Assembly (NCBI GenBank): GCA_010405405.1
Contig: MU004236.1
Span: forward strand, 694,576 to 758,575
DNA: 64,000 nt
From: Microthyrium microscopicum
Taxonomy: Eukaryota; Ascomycota; Dothideomycetes; Microthyriales; Microthyriaceae
Direction: 5' to 3'
Part shown: positions 22,942-34,693 of the stretch, piece by piece
Layout of the letters: the number at the start of each line of letters is the position of its first letter
Position numbering within the stretch: the first letter of the stretch is position 1
Program-made: the position numbers and the translations under genes
The notes under the pieces: generated by a model
Told to the model about the DNA's origin: nothing
Databases searched by the model: none
Seen by the model: only the letters and a program-made list of their open reading frames with translations

Positions 22942-25379
22942 TCAGAATAGCTCATACTGCACTTCTCTGCCACCGTTGAAATAGAAGGCTGAAGCTTCTA
23001 CTCCAGACATCAGTCCTATCCGCTTTCGTTGGTTTTTCTTCGTTGTTGAGCTGGGAAACAAAACCAGTGCGTATGCTTGGCGACCCATCGGACCCCGGTA
23101 TTGCTGCGGTGTGCCATGAGGACCCTCACGAGAATATGTTCGTGAGCCAAGAGGACCAGTAGTGCAGAGAAGCAAGCATTCGAGAAAAAGAGGCTCAGTG
23201 CCAAAGTTTTCGTCCAACATATACTCTGCAACATCGTCATCGAAGTAATCAAAGTTGATCTTGCCGATTTCATACTGCCAGTATGGAGTCATGTGGCTTT
23301 TGAACCGTTTCTTTTTGAGGTCCCAAATACTAACATCATAGCAGGATCTTACATGTGGCGATCCTGGATTATCATGCTCTTCGAGATTTGACGATGAACC
23401 GGGCTTTCTCGTCCAGGTAGGCACCAGTACCATCCGTGACCTGCCACGTAGCACCAGTGGCTTGTCTTCCTGCAGCGTATCCAGAGGAGAGATATCTGCA
23501 TCAGGTCTGCTTTCGTTAATCTGGTCAGGATCCGACTGTGCGTCGTCTGATGGCTCTCCTTCAGATCGTTCTCTGAGCTTATTGACATTACCGAAATCGT
23601 CTGGCTCTGGCCAACTAAGGAGCTCAATTTCACGACTTGGTTCATCGTCTTTTGTCACTACGTTTCCCATGTAACGAATCATTTGAAGACCTGCGTAAGG
23701 GGGAAAAGTCACTGCGCCATCGTAGTAAAGCCAACTATAAGTTGGATATAAAAACAGCTGATTGTTTGAGTATAGTCTGCCATATTTGTCGGCCATCTCG
23801 GCCGCGTTCCTTTGGTGCTTCGAGTACTTGTCTGCCTTCCAAGCCAAGTCAATGTGTAAAGTCTCGGTCCATAAACCGCAGAGGTAGGTCCCACGCTCCG
23901 GTCGCTCGTAGGCATTGCGGATCGCATGAATAGCCCCGACTTTGTCGTTCAAGTCTCCTAAGGTGCGTTGAGAGTAATTTGACACTAGCCAAGGCCATGA
24001 ATCTCGAGCTGTTACAGTGTCATGCCCTAAAACTCGTTAGTGGAAGTTTTCGCAGTATCGATACAACGGTCATAGACTACTATGGGGTTTTTTTGTTCCT
24101 GACAGACCGGATGTAGGAGTCTACCTGTAACGCAAAGTGTTCAAGTGGATGACTTACCAGATGTATCCATCAGCTCCATCAGTTTTGTGTGCCAGAAATA
24201 GTCTCTCGGTGTCGGACCACCAGTGCTTAGTGTAGTTGTCTTGCATTTCCAATATGGCTGGACATTCGAGAAGAATATAATTCTTTTGGACAGCATCATC
24301 TCTTGAAAAGTCCAGCCGCGTTTATGAAGTGGTTCGTAATCCAGAGTCCACCTGTTAGGATACGATCCTCCGAGACGGCTCATTTTCATGCTCGATGGGG
24401 ACTTTCCATCATGTGAGTTTAACACATCAAAATATAAACTCGAATCTCCTGGGCGAAGGAAGTTTTGCCCACATCCTGAGGTATTACTGGCCGCAATCGT
24501 CAATTGAGCATTAGAATAAATGTATCCCATTTTCTTGATTTCTTCCTTTTTTGACAGTGTGTCGTCCTGAACGATACATAATGCATCGATCCATAAATAC
24601 GGAATCTCAAGTTTTCGACTCACAAGTATTGCATCTTGAATAGCTTTTGGCAATGTCCATACTGATATGCCTTCTGTGTGGTCCTGGAGATTGTCTAATG
24701 TTGTTGTGACCTGCTGATCCGTGGCAGAATTGCCCCAGCAATAACTCAAAGCTGTATAGCGGATATCGTCAGAGAGCAATGCGATTTCCACAAGCTGTAC
24801 TGAATGATTGGCGGTTGCATCCAGCTTCAGTAGTCTTCTAGGCATTACAGCTTGCCCATTCGATTTGACATGACAATTCTCATGCTCGGCATCGCAGATC
24901 GTAATCCAACTTTTCATGATTGAAAATGAGCTATCAGATATTGTGTCGGACAATACTGGTCGATCAGGTATGAAAGTAGCGGCCTCAGTGCCTTTCGGTA
25001 ACAAGATCAGCGCATGTATCAAAGAAGTAAAAGCCTGACACTGCTTACCTTGTTCTGCTACGATTTCGATGTAGTTCCAATCTCCAGTCTTGAAGGAGGG
25101 AGCAGTTAGTTTCAAGGTGTTCTCAACATGCGCTTTGGATGCTTTTGAAGAACCGAGAGATAGACGAATCTCAAAAGCATCAGGGTCTATTGTTCTGAAA
25201 TGATCAAGCAGTGAACTGAATATCGACCTTTTCCTCTCTCCTCTACGAAAGAACTCTGAAATCTGGTGACAGAAGGGGCAGCTACTGGATTCAAGATGCT
25301 TTCGACTGCCCCTATACACGCGTTTTGGATAATGTTGCTCCAATATCTCGCGGCAAGGCTGGCAAATGCTTGAGTTCAT
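22942..25379 (-). CDS. HET-domain (heterokaryon incompatibility) protein
   Basis: Two exons, 25379-24158 and 24026-22942, joined by a 131-nt intron (GTAAGT, branch CACTAAC, TTTTAG), give 768 aa. The N-terminus has a CxxC...CPFC pattern (CQPCREI, SSCPFCHQI). The HET domain runs from about residue 200 to 350: YTALSYCWG, then LPKAIQDAI, IPYLWIDALCIVQDD, YSNAQLTIAA and the end motif RGWTFQEMMLS. After the intron comes WPWLVSNYSQRTLGDLNDKVGAI, the usual end of these proteins. HET proteins mediate non-self recognition and cell death between incompatible hyphae; most paralogues have no assigned partner. Confidence 0.88.
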
Positions 25380-26141
25380 GATGGGTTGTGGTGGCCACGT
25401 TCACATACGCTGGAGATGATGGTTTGCATACGTTTTCGAGACGATAAGCTGCTGGTAAAATCTGTCAGGCTCTTGTCAGGAGTAGCCATTGTTGATGTTA
25501 CGCAGCCGCTGAAAGCGAAAGCAGCCAATGATCCATAGCCAAGAACTCAGCCACCAAGTCTTTCGATTGTGAAGGTCGATTGCCTTGATGAGTGCCGGCA
25601 AGGCGCAACAAGAGCCGACAAGAGCCATGATCGGTTCTGCGCTCTTTGAGAGCGGTCAAGTCTAGGATTCAACAGCATTTGGCGAATGCCATATATATTC
25701 CTGAGGTCATTAGAAGCCCCCACGGCGATTACTTAAATACTTGCTTGGAGAAAGCTTGAAGTGCGCATCTCTACATCCTGAACACAACCACAAGCGGCAG
25801 GCATCACGGGCGAGACTGAACGCCTCTCTACGATTCATGCTATTGAAACGAAATGGCACATAAGCAATTGAAAGATGAAGGACAAAAGTAAGCTTCCTTA
25901 AAGAATCAAGAGATGAAGTCAAGTCCTGGCGCAATCTCATTGGTCAGCGTGCCACGCGACTTATCCCTGTCAGATCGTGAAGCTCTTTTGGCTCTCGCAT
26001 CAAAATGAATCAACCCAGTCTCAACTTCCCAGTTCCAACAACTCCATACACCATAAACATTCCAATCACCACAATCACGAACGCCAAACTTCCCCCTAAC
26101 CTCCTCTCCACCACCCTCAATCTCGACCCCCCAAACCCAAC
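25380..26141. other. Shared upstream region of the HET gene and IMP2
   Basis: It separates two divergent genes. The C-rich, purine-poor stretch at 26000-26141 directly precedes the IMP2 start. Open frames here are low-complexity and unsupported. Confidence 0.4.
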
Positions 26142-26792
26142 ATGCAACGCCTCCCCCCTTCCCTCCGCAAACCAATCTTCTACACCACAATCTTCCTGGC
26201 AACATACACCTTCCAAACAACAATCTCCACCCACATCCTAACAATCGATCGGCTCACCGGACCCTCCATGTCCCCCGCCCTCAACCCTACGAACCGCCTT
26301 ACACACACCAGCAGCTCCGACTACCTCCTAATCTCACCCCTCCGTTTCCACGCGCCCTTCAGCTTCTCCCGCTGTATTTACACACTAGCCCGCGGAGATG
26401 TAGTATCATTTCGCAAACCACAGAACCCTGAAGAACGCGGCGTGAAGCGCGTGATAGGTTTACCGGGTGATCGGATTATAAGGAGAGGGGAGAGAAGCGA
26501 GTTTAATAAGCGGCACGCCAGGAACTTGGGGCTGGGGAAAGTTGACGGAGACGTGGTGGTGCCGGCGGGACGAGTTTGGTTGGAGGGGGATAATTGGCGG
26601 GAGAGTTTTGATAGTAATGATGTAGGGAGTGTGCCAATACAGTTGGTTGAGGGCCGGGTGTTGGGGGTTGTGTGGCCTCCGGGACGGTGGAGGTGGGGAG
26701 TGGAGGGACGAGATGAGAGGAGTGTGAGGACGAGAGTGATTCAGAGACGGGAGGAAGAGGATGATAGTGGAGAGTTGGAAGGAGGGTTTTGA
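26142..26792 (+). CDS. IMP2: Mitochondrial inner membrane protease subunit 2
   Basis: A single exon of 216 aa of the S26 signal peptidase family. A transmembrane segment lies near residues 12-30 (IFYTTIFLATYTF). The catalytic serine is in LTGPSMSPAL and the lysine in GVKRVIGLPGD, after RGDVVSFRKP; the closing box is VWLEGDNWRESFDSNDVGSVP. Imp2 with Imp1 removes sorting signals from proteins facing the intermembrane space. Distance between the GPSMSP and VKRV boxes is longer than in yeast because of an inserted loop (residues ~50-80). Codons are notably C-rich in the first half and G-rich in the second. Confidence 0.88.
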   Translation: MQRLPPSLRKPIFYTTIFLATYTFQTTISTHILTIDRLTGPSMSPALNPTNRLTHTSSSDYLLISPLRFHAPFSFSRCIYTLARGDVVSFRKPQNPEERGVKRVIGLPGDRIIRRGERSEFNKRHARNLGLGKVDGDVVVPAGRVWLEGDNWRESFDSNDVGSVPIQLVEGRVLGVVWPPGRWRWGVEGRDERSVRTRVIQRREEEDDSGELEGGF

Positions 26793-26928
26793 TATTGTTT
26801 TTTTTTTAGATTTTTGGCATAGCGGGTTTGATTTCTATGGACTGGGAATACTGGTTGGAGCACCTATCATACATGGGTTCTTAGACATTGAGGCAAAATT
26901 TCTCGTGGCGGAGGAACTTGGAGTATTT

Positions 26929-27288
26929 TTATTGGGTTGGGAAATGGCTTTGATGCCCTGCATCTAGCGGAGGATAAGGATGGTCAGGATAAGTTGATAG
27001 ACTGTTCTCATCCTGAGAATACTCATCACGAAGCATGGTATTTTGAGACGTAGTCTCATTGCCATCGTTGCCAAGCGAATGAGATTCGTAAGGCGATTTC
27101 ATTGCCGATGACTCTGTATAGTTTGAGAGAACTGTCTGCTGAGAGTCGAGGTTTACAGGAGCAGTGCGTCTTTCAATATTAAACTGTTGTGCGGGAGGTA
27201 TGTCCTGGCGAGTTGAAGACGGACCTGGCCCGTGACTTGCTTCAAAACTGTTGGACGATGTATCGGTTGAGGGTTTATGGCTCGGGTG
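26929..27288 (-). other. 119-codon in-frame open tail after the dehydrogenase stop
   Basis: Directly after TAG (27291-27289) the same frame stays open for 119 codons to TAA. It reads as a hydrophilic, Ser/Asn/Gln/Asp/Pro-rich protein (HPSHKPSTDTSSNSFEASHG at the start, YPDHPYPPLDAG near the end), like the disordered arms of fungal DNA-binding proteins. It could be the lost C-terminus of the FAR1 host gene, a readthrough extension, or an alternative last exon. The TAG itself can serve as a splice acceptor AG. Confidence 0.45.
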
Positions 27289-29165
27289 CTACCGAACTGT
27301 TCGCTCAATCTCTTGCACCACGCTCTGTGTCACATCTCGAGTTCCGGACGATCCACCCAAATCTCTAGTCTGCACATTGTTAGCAACAGATCAATTGTAG
27401 ATGTTAGCTCTCACGAAATGCGATAGCTGAAATCGCAACTGAGGGCAGCGTAACAACATGCTCGGGTACGAAATGAACTTACTTTAACTCCCCATTCTGT
27501 CGCATTTTCAAAGCATCTCAGCAAGTGATCTGCAGCAGTCTGTTCCCCTAGCCATCTAAGCATTTCAGCCGCAGCCCACATGGCGCCAATTGGGTTGGCT
27601 ATGCCTTTACCAGCCAGATCAGGCCGGCTGGGCATGATAGGTTCAAAAGTGCTGGGGTTCTGGCGAGTAGGATCCAAATTTGAAGAACATGCTATTCCCA
27701 AACTTCCACTCAATGTGGATGCCAAGCTCGCAATAACATCAGAATGAAGATTCGTAGCCACTATGGTATCCAGAGAATGAGGATCCATTGTCATTCTCTC
27801 GATCATAGCATCAACTTGCATCAAATCGGCTTCTACATCAGCATAATCTTTGGCTATTTCTGTAAATATGGTGTCCCCTGTAAAAATTAGGATTAGGTTA
27901 CTGCCTGATATGATGGAAACTTACAGAATACCATTCCCCATCGTTGCATATTGCTTTTGGTTACTACGGTCAGCTTTTTCCGTGGACGAGCCTTTGCAGT
28001 CTCAAAAGCAAATCGAAAGATTCGCTCAGTAGCATGCCGCGTGAAAATGGTAACCTCAGTCGCCACGCCGAACGCAGCTTTTGGATGGGTTACACCACCT
28101 TGACCAGAGTATTCTCCTTCGGAGTTTTCACCGATGACCACCCAATCAAGATCCATTCTATCGATTGTACGAAGTGGAGAAGTTATACCGCGTAAGATAC
28201 GAATTGGACGGATGTTGATGAATTGTTTGAGCTCTTGACGCATATGAACTCGCAGTCCCCATATGGAAAGATGTTCTTGTACGTCTATTAAATAAGTCAG
28301 TTACTATTTGGATGATGTCAGTTAAGGTTAGCTTACCGTTCACTCCAACAGCTCCTAGGAATATAGCATCAAACTTTTTCAATCGCTCCATGGCGTCTGG
28401 TGGCATAAATAGACCGTGTGTCTTGTATGATTCAGAGCTCCAATCAAAGGTCTCGAATTGGACCTCAAATTTTTTGGTCGCAGTTGATAGTTTCTGGATG
28501 ACGCTGACAGCGGCCTCAGTAATATCAATGCCAATGCCATCGCCAGGAATGAGAGCAATCTTATGGACCTTCATCTTTTTTCTAGCACTTGCTGGAGTCT
28601 TTTCAACCAAAGGTCCATGATTGTGGTTGGGGTGCTTGATCTTGAGATTCCAAACGCTCGAGTTAGGAGCTTTTTGAATCAAGATCTGGAACATGCAACC
28701 TGTGCTTCGACTCGTCCGCTCGCGGATTGTACCTCGTGGTTGATATTGACCATGTCGGTCGCAATGGTAATAGTATCGTGTCTTAGCTACGTCCTTACCA
28801 TCAGGCTTGGATCGCTTGAGAGACATTCCATACCCATGTTCGCGAGCAAAGGTCATCATAGCATTGATTGCTTGCTCGGAGCTCATATAGGTCAGCTCGG
28901 GAGGTGCAGGCAATGGGTGATGCGGCGGCGTAGCCACCTGGGGACTGCCTTGTTGTGCATGTTGACTTGGAAGGGAATTGGAGACCAATGGCGTAGTCTG
29001 AAGGGAGCTTGACGCGAGGGAGGATAGTTGGTTGTGATGGACAGGTGTTAGGGAGGCAGCATGGTTGTGGACGTCGTCCATGTCCAGGAACCCACTGGCT
29101 ATGCGATCATCAATGTTGCCAGAATGGTGGTGACCCGCATTCGAGATTCCAGAGGGGCCGTCCAT
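27289..29165 (-). CDS. FAR1-type DNA-binding domain fused to tartrate/D-malate dehydrogenase
   Basis: Four exons, 29165-28337, 28284-27925, 27877-27483 and 27369-27289, give 554 aa in one frame. Residues 1-90 are disordered and His/Ser-rich. Residues ~95-185 form a FAR1/WRKY-GCM1-like zinc domain (FAREHGYGMSLKRS, YYYHCDRHGQY, STGCMFQI, IKHPNHNHGP). At residue 198 a full pyridine-nucleotide beta-decarboxylating dehydrogenase begins: KIALIPGDGIG, DAIFLGAVG, NIRPIRIL, VIGENSEGEYSGQGG, ERIFRFAFE, VTKSNMQ, VATNLHSDV, then ANPIGAMWAAAEML. This arm is 357 aa, the usual full length for tartrate/D-malate dehydrogenase, which uses NAD and a divalent metal. No stop or splice site separates the arms. An internal start at 28574 could also yield the enzyme alone. 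Confidence 0.82.
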
Positions 29166-29987
29166 GATGGGTAAAATAGCAAATTTGGGGGTTGTAGAGG
29201 TTTGAGTTGTTTGGATTTGCGGTGGTGGAGAAAGAGCACCGGGGGTTGGCTCTATGCCCGTTTTAGTCGTCGCCTAAAGTGCAGACTGCGATTGAGATCA
29301 CCTCAACTCTATCTTTAGTTTTTGCCTTGGATGAAATCTGTTTTGCTTGAGAATGAGCAGTTTCTCGATAATTGATGTGTTCTTGGTGATTTAAAAATTT
29401 CAAGAGATTTTATTCGTGCTTGGTTGAGAAAGGTGAATGGATGGGGGAGAATATTGAGCGTAGCAGTGCTGGGACTGGGCAACGACTATATCCGTAGAGA
29501 GGTGAAGGAAGGAAGGAGCGAGCCCCCTTTTGGTAGGGTCGACAAAGCTAGCTTACTTATCATCCTCCCCTGGGCTCCAACTAGCGCTGTTTCCGTTGTT
29601 GTTGACATCAAATTCGAAGATCTTAATGCTCGTAACAGGTATCACGATCTAGGGAGTACAAATGAGATAATTATAAGCTAGAGAGAAGATACTACGAATA
29701 TGGAATAAACAAGCTCCAGAGTAATTTTCAATTGTACAGCTCATAGGCATATCTAATGTACGCGATGTGCATTGCAACTCTTATTGTGCTTCTTATCTTC
29801 TCCACACTCGTATCCTCTAGCAGTATGTTATACAAATCTCGTTATTCGCATGGCGACTGACCATGTTAAAGTTTGCTGGTTGCCCCTTCCTACTATGATC
29901 GTCCAGGACATTGGTGGTATGCGGCCATATGTTGGCAGCTGGTCATGATTTCAGATATTTCCGTCGTCCAGGCATCTAGCCAAATAT
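29166..29987. other. Intergenic region between FAR1-dehydrogenase promoter and ETF-alpha 3' end
   Basis: No supported gene. An 85-codon plus-strand frame at 29424-29681 has no family marks. Confidence 0.45.
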
Positions 29988-31081
29988 TTATTGCTTGAGC
30001 TTCTCAGTCAATTCAGGCACTTTATCAAACAAGTCTCCCACCAGTCCCACATCCGCGACTTGAAATATTGGTGCCTCTGGGTCCTTATTGATGGCTGCTA
30101 TCACTTTGCTATCTTTCATACCAGCAAGATGTTGAATCGCTCCGGAGATACCTGCACAAAGGTATAATTGTGGTGCAACGTTCTTGCCAGTCTGACCAAC
30201 TTGTAAGCTGTTGTCTGCGAACCCACTGTCAACAGCTGCTCTTGATGCTCCAATGGCGGCTCCAAGTGCATCGGCCAGGGGAGGCATTATGCGATCAAAC
30301 TCCTCTTTCGATTTCAATCCACGTCCTCCAGATACTACTCGGCCAGCTGATGCCAATTCTGGGCGATCTGATTTTGTGAGGTTCTCGGTTAGCCACTCAG
30401 TTGTAGTGGCATCTTTTGGATCCACGCCTTCTTCCACGGTCGCGGTCCCTGATGTAGGCTCTGCTGCTGGAAATGCGGTTCCTCGAACGGTGATGATCTT
30501 AATGCTGTCTTGTGATTGTACCGTTAATATGGCATTTCCGGCATAAATCGGTCTTACGAATGCTACTCCAATCAGCAAATACACATCCAGACAAGCATGA
30601 ATCACATACTGTCTTCTCCCTCGATTGCAGTGATATCAGATATTCCCTGTGAGTCTAAAAGAGCGGCAACTCTTGGCATCAAGTTCTTCCCAAAGGCAGA
30701 GTGGCCCGCCAGCACATGTGTATAACCTCCTTTCTTGATGTTTTCGACCACCAAAGGAGCAAAGCTTTCTGCTAGGCCCTTATCGTAGGCTGCACTATCC
30801 ACGTATAGGATCTTCTCGATTCCCTCAACCTTAGCAGCTTCCTCTGCAACTGCCTTGGTTCCCGCGCCGGCCACAAATGCATGTATTGGACCTCCAAGCT
30901 TCTGAGCTGCAGTCACTGCCGCCAAAGATGACCCATTGAGTTTGCCATCTCTTTGTTCGAGAATCGCTAGTGACGAGAGTAACCGAGCATAGCTTGTGAA
31001 CTGTGGGGTGGCGGAGAAAAGGGAAGAGCGGAATTGAAATCGGGCCTGGCGAAGGACGGTTGTGGATCGTGTTGATAACAT
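29988..31081 (-). CDS. Electron transfer flavoprotein alpha subunit, mitochondrial
   Basis: Two exons, 31081-30610 and 30562-29988, with a 47-nt intron (GTATGT...GAGTAG), give 348 aa, the normal length (yeast AIM45). The N-terminus is an Arg/Ser/Thr-rich mitochondrial presequence. Domain I follows ([41 protein letters not shown]). The C-terminal FAD domain carries [52 protein letters not shown] and [21 protein letters not shown]. With ETF-beta it passes electrons from matrix acyl-CoA and other dehydrogenases to ETF-ubiquinone oxidoreductase. Its start lies 461 bp from the divergent Swi3 gene. Confidence 0.92.
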
Positions 31082-31542
31082 GGCTATTGAGCTGCGCGAG
31101 TGTAGAAAGCACCAAGCATGTAGAAAATAGAGAAAAATGACAACTTAATGCCCGAGGGAGAAGTAGTGGGCGGAAAAGGTACTCCACATGTCAATGTCAT
31201 CACATTTGCTAGCCGCGAGCCGCGAATAGGCGATTCAACGCACAAGCATTGATAAAGCCCTAGACCTGAATGCTCAGTGAAAGTGTGCTAGCGTGTTTCA
31301 GCTCACTTCTCCAGCTTAACGCGAATCGCGACTTGGAACTTCTCAACCACCTTTCAACACCAACCCTATCTCCAAATCATCCCGTTCTCATTTGTTGATC
31401 ACCCTGTTATCTTCGCTCCTTCGACCCTCATCTGCGTCCCACCATTTTGAACCTCTATCGACCCTCCGTCAGAGTTTGCGCCGCTTTGCGCTTTCTCCAG
31501 CCCCTTTGCGCCGCTTGATACAACAACAAGTCCATTAACATC
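31082..31542. promoter_or_regulatory. Divergent promoter region of ETF-alpha and Swi3/Rsc8 genes
   Basis: 461 bp between two starts pointing apart. It contains pyrimidine-rich tracts upstream of the plus-strand start (about 31300-31450) and two TTTGCGCCGCTT-like units at about 31477-31520. No specific binding site is proven. Confidence 0.4.
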
Positions 31543-33898
31543 ATGGCTGATGATACCGTTGGAGCCTCAACGCCTGTGCAAGGTAGGCGCAACAGCTCCT
31601 TTCGTTCAACTCCTTATAGTGTGCCCACTAGCCACTCTGTTCGCTCTGCCAGCAACACTCGCTCCACAAGCCATGCAACTCTTTCTCAGTCTCCTGCGCC
31701 TCGCCGCCGTGGAAGACCTAGAAAGGGTTCAATAGTATCGCGTCGCAAAAAGCCTGTCAAAAAACCAAAGTTCAATGGTAAAACAACATCCGGGAGATGC
31801 ACTATCTTGTCCCCATATTTCTATATTCTCTTATTTTTCTGCGTTTTAAAAAAACTTAAATACTTACTCAAGTTTTAGATGTTGATACATCCATGGCCGA
31901 CGATGCTGATGTTCCCGTAAAGAAGTCTCCCGAGGAGGGCGCTGCAATACCCGAGGAGACAGCGAATACCGGCGAACTACCCGATGCTGAGGATGCAGAG
32001 GGCGTCGCTGATGCCGTTGATGATACCGAAGCGGGCGAAAAGAAAGATGGAGAGACCGCGGACAATCCAGCTGAGCAAGCTCTCAATAAATCAGCTCTTG
32101 AGTCTGCCGCCCGTTCCCATCTTATGGAACAAGCACACACAATCATCCTTCCGAGCTACAGTACATGGTTCGATATGAATACTATTCATAGTATTGAAAA
32201 GAAAAATCTTCCAGAATGGTTCAATGGTCGGAATCGCAGCAAAACATCTGCTACGTACAAGGATACTCGAGACTTTATGATCAACACCTATCGGTTGAAT
32301 CCTGCAGAATATCTCACCTTTACAGCTTGTCGACGAAATCTTTGCGGTGATGTTTGCGCAATTATGCGTGTTCATGCTTTTCTTGAGCAATGGGGTCTGA
32401 TCAACTATCAAGTAAGTATTCATGACCTAAATCCGATGTACTTGTGTCTGACAAGAAAAAGGTCGACCCAGAAACTCGACCATCAGCCATTGGACCACCA
32501 TTCACTGGACACTTTAGACTCACGGCCGATACTCCTCGGGGCATTCAACCCCATCAACCAGCTCCAAAATCAATGATCTTGGCCGGAAAGCCGCATCCAC
32601 AAACCGAGCGACTAGCCAGCTCAACACCAGCTCCCAAATCCGAATTAACGACTCAAGTGAGACGCAATGTTTACGAATCAAATGGCAAAGATGCTACCCC
32701 ATCAGACTCGAAAGCCAAGGCCACTAATGGTGAAGCCTCGACTAATGGAACAGTCGACAAGGCACTTGAAGAGTCTCTGAAGGAGGAGATTACCAAAATT
32801 TATTGCCACGTCTGTGGTAACGACTGCACTCGGGCACGCTATCACAATTCCAAGGCCACACCCAAATACGATATCTGCCCACCATGTTTCCGTGAACACA
32901 AATTCCCCCAAAATGTCGAGTATGGCGACTTCACGGAAATGGAGAACAAGGACTATTCTATCATTCCAGATCGGGAGTCAGAATGGTCAGACGAGGATCT
33001 CCTTCTCCTTCTCGAAGGCCTTGAGATGTACGACGAGGATTGGAGTAAGATTGCAGACCATGTGGGCAGCCGCACTCGTGAGGAATGCGTTCTGAAATTC
33101 CTTCAGTTGCAGATAGAAGACGAATTTGTCGAGCCTGACCCAAGCGATGCTGAGAAGCCGGCGGTAGCCATGTCATACATGGGCGAAGGCCGCGCTCCGT
33201 TTTCTCAACTGTTCAACCCCGTTCTTTCGACCATGGCATATTTGGCTGGAATTGCTGATCCCAATGTCACTGCCGCTGCCGTTGGCAAATCTGTTCAGCA
33301 AATGCAAGAAAATATGCGAGCTCGCATTGAAAATGGTGCAACCAAGAGTCAAAAGGGCAAGGAGAAGGCTGCCGCTAGTGGCGCGACTGCAGAAGGCGAC
33401 AAGTCTAGTGATGCAATGGACATTGAGGAATCGAGCGCTGTTGTCACAAAAGACAAGAACTCACTGGCAACACATCCAATGACAACTGTCCCGTTCGCCC
33501 TTGCCTCCGCTCGCGCTTCTGCCTTGGCTTCACATGAGGAGCGAAACCTGACCCGCCTTGTACATACTGCCACCAATCTCCAGACACAAAAACTAGAGCT
33601 GAAGCTACAACAATTCTCCGAAATGGAGAACCTCCTCAAGCTCGAACGCAAAGACCTCGAGCGCCGCCGACAATCACTCTTCCTCGAACGTCTCGAGTTC
33701 CAGCGCCGCATGAAGCTCGTAGAAGAGTCATTTGAGAAGGCGCTTTCTCTTGGCCCTGACGAGGGCATGGCTGCTGTTCGCGAGACTATCAAAGGGGCTG
33801 TTAACAAGGGTAATATGACTGTTGATAAGGCACGTGGAGTCGATGAGATAGAACCTCTTGGATCTGATGATACAGGCTTCAAGCAATTCACAGTTTGA
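31543..33898 (+). CDS. SWI/SNF-RSC chromatin remodelling subunit Swi3/Rsc8
   Basis: Exons 31543-31777, 31879-32411 and 32462-33898 give 734 aa. The N-terminus is basic ([10 protein letters not shown] is AT-hook-like), then acidic. A SWIRM domain spans about residues 155-256 ([39 protein letters not shown]). A ZZ-type zinc finger follows near 370 ([24 protein letters not shown]). The SANT domain lies near 435-485 ([36 protein letters not shown]). A charged coiled coil near 620-700 completes the Swi3/Rsc8/Moira layout. The protein is a scaffold subunit of nuclear ATP-dependent remodelling complexes. SWIRM plus ZZ plus SANT rules out other SANT proteins such as Ada2. Confidence 0.93.
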
Positions 33899-34693
33899 GT
33901 AGATTAGACCATCAGGATAATGATCTTGAGAGTGTTGCGGCGAAAGACTGTTGCTGTACGATGATTGCGATTGGGTTAAAAGGGTTGGCTGGGCATTGTT
34001 TAGGCTCGCTGTAGAAGTATTACAACCAACTTGAATGTATAACTGTTTTTTGTCGTCAACGATTAATTACAATGCTTTGCATACCACATTTGGATGTTAG
34101 ACGAAAATCACACTGAGCCTCATCTGAGCCAACTACATTTCGTAACGTCCAACGCATGCAATCGGCTGTTTTGCCCCGTTTGGGGCGCAGTGGTAAGGCT
34201 GCACTTTCAGTAAGCAATCATCGATCCCGCTCCAACTAACTCCCCGTCAAACTGGTTCCACACCTTGCCAATTTCTTCCGGCTAGCCCGACCGAATGCAC
34301 GTATTTCTAGCCTTGCCTCGAAATGGGAATGCCTGTCGCACTGCTTGCATGACCAAAGAAGCCAGTTGCATGCCTACCAACAGCCCAACTTCAGTAGTGG
34401 TTGGAGCAGCGTGCATCTCCCCACCACTTGATCTGCTACTCCGCGTGAGCTCAGCCCGCGGTCCTGCGCGGTGACTTTCAGCTGGTGGAACAAGCTGGGA
34501 TGCTGTTACTGGAGAGCATGCAAACGCAACTGGTTTACCTGGGCAAAAGCTGGGCAACCTGATCTTAATGGTGTGCTACTTAAAGAGCCCAAGATAGCCT
34601 TTTAGTTCGCGCTCTATCTTAGTACTCAACTAAACTTTACTTACTCCCTCAAATCTATTGAAAACTGCCTGATATCCATTGAAGTCTATCGCA
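33899..34693. other. Intergenic region
   Basis: The 3' region of the Swi3 gene and promoter of the glycine-zipper gene. The minus-strand frame at 34282-34557 shows no family features. Pyrimidine-rich and TATA-poor sequence precedes the start at 34694. Confidence 0.4.

Noticed and set aside
33349-33891. 180-codon minus-strand frame opposite the Swi3 gene
   Set aside because: It is antisense to the conserved coiled-coil exon and is rich in Ser/Arg as expected of a mirror frame.
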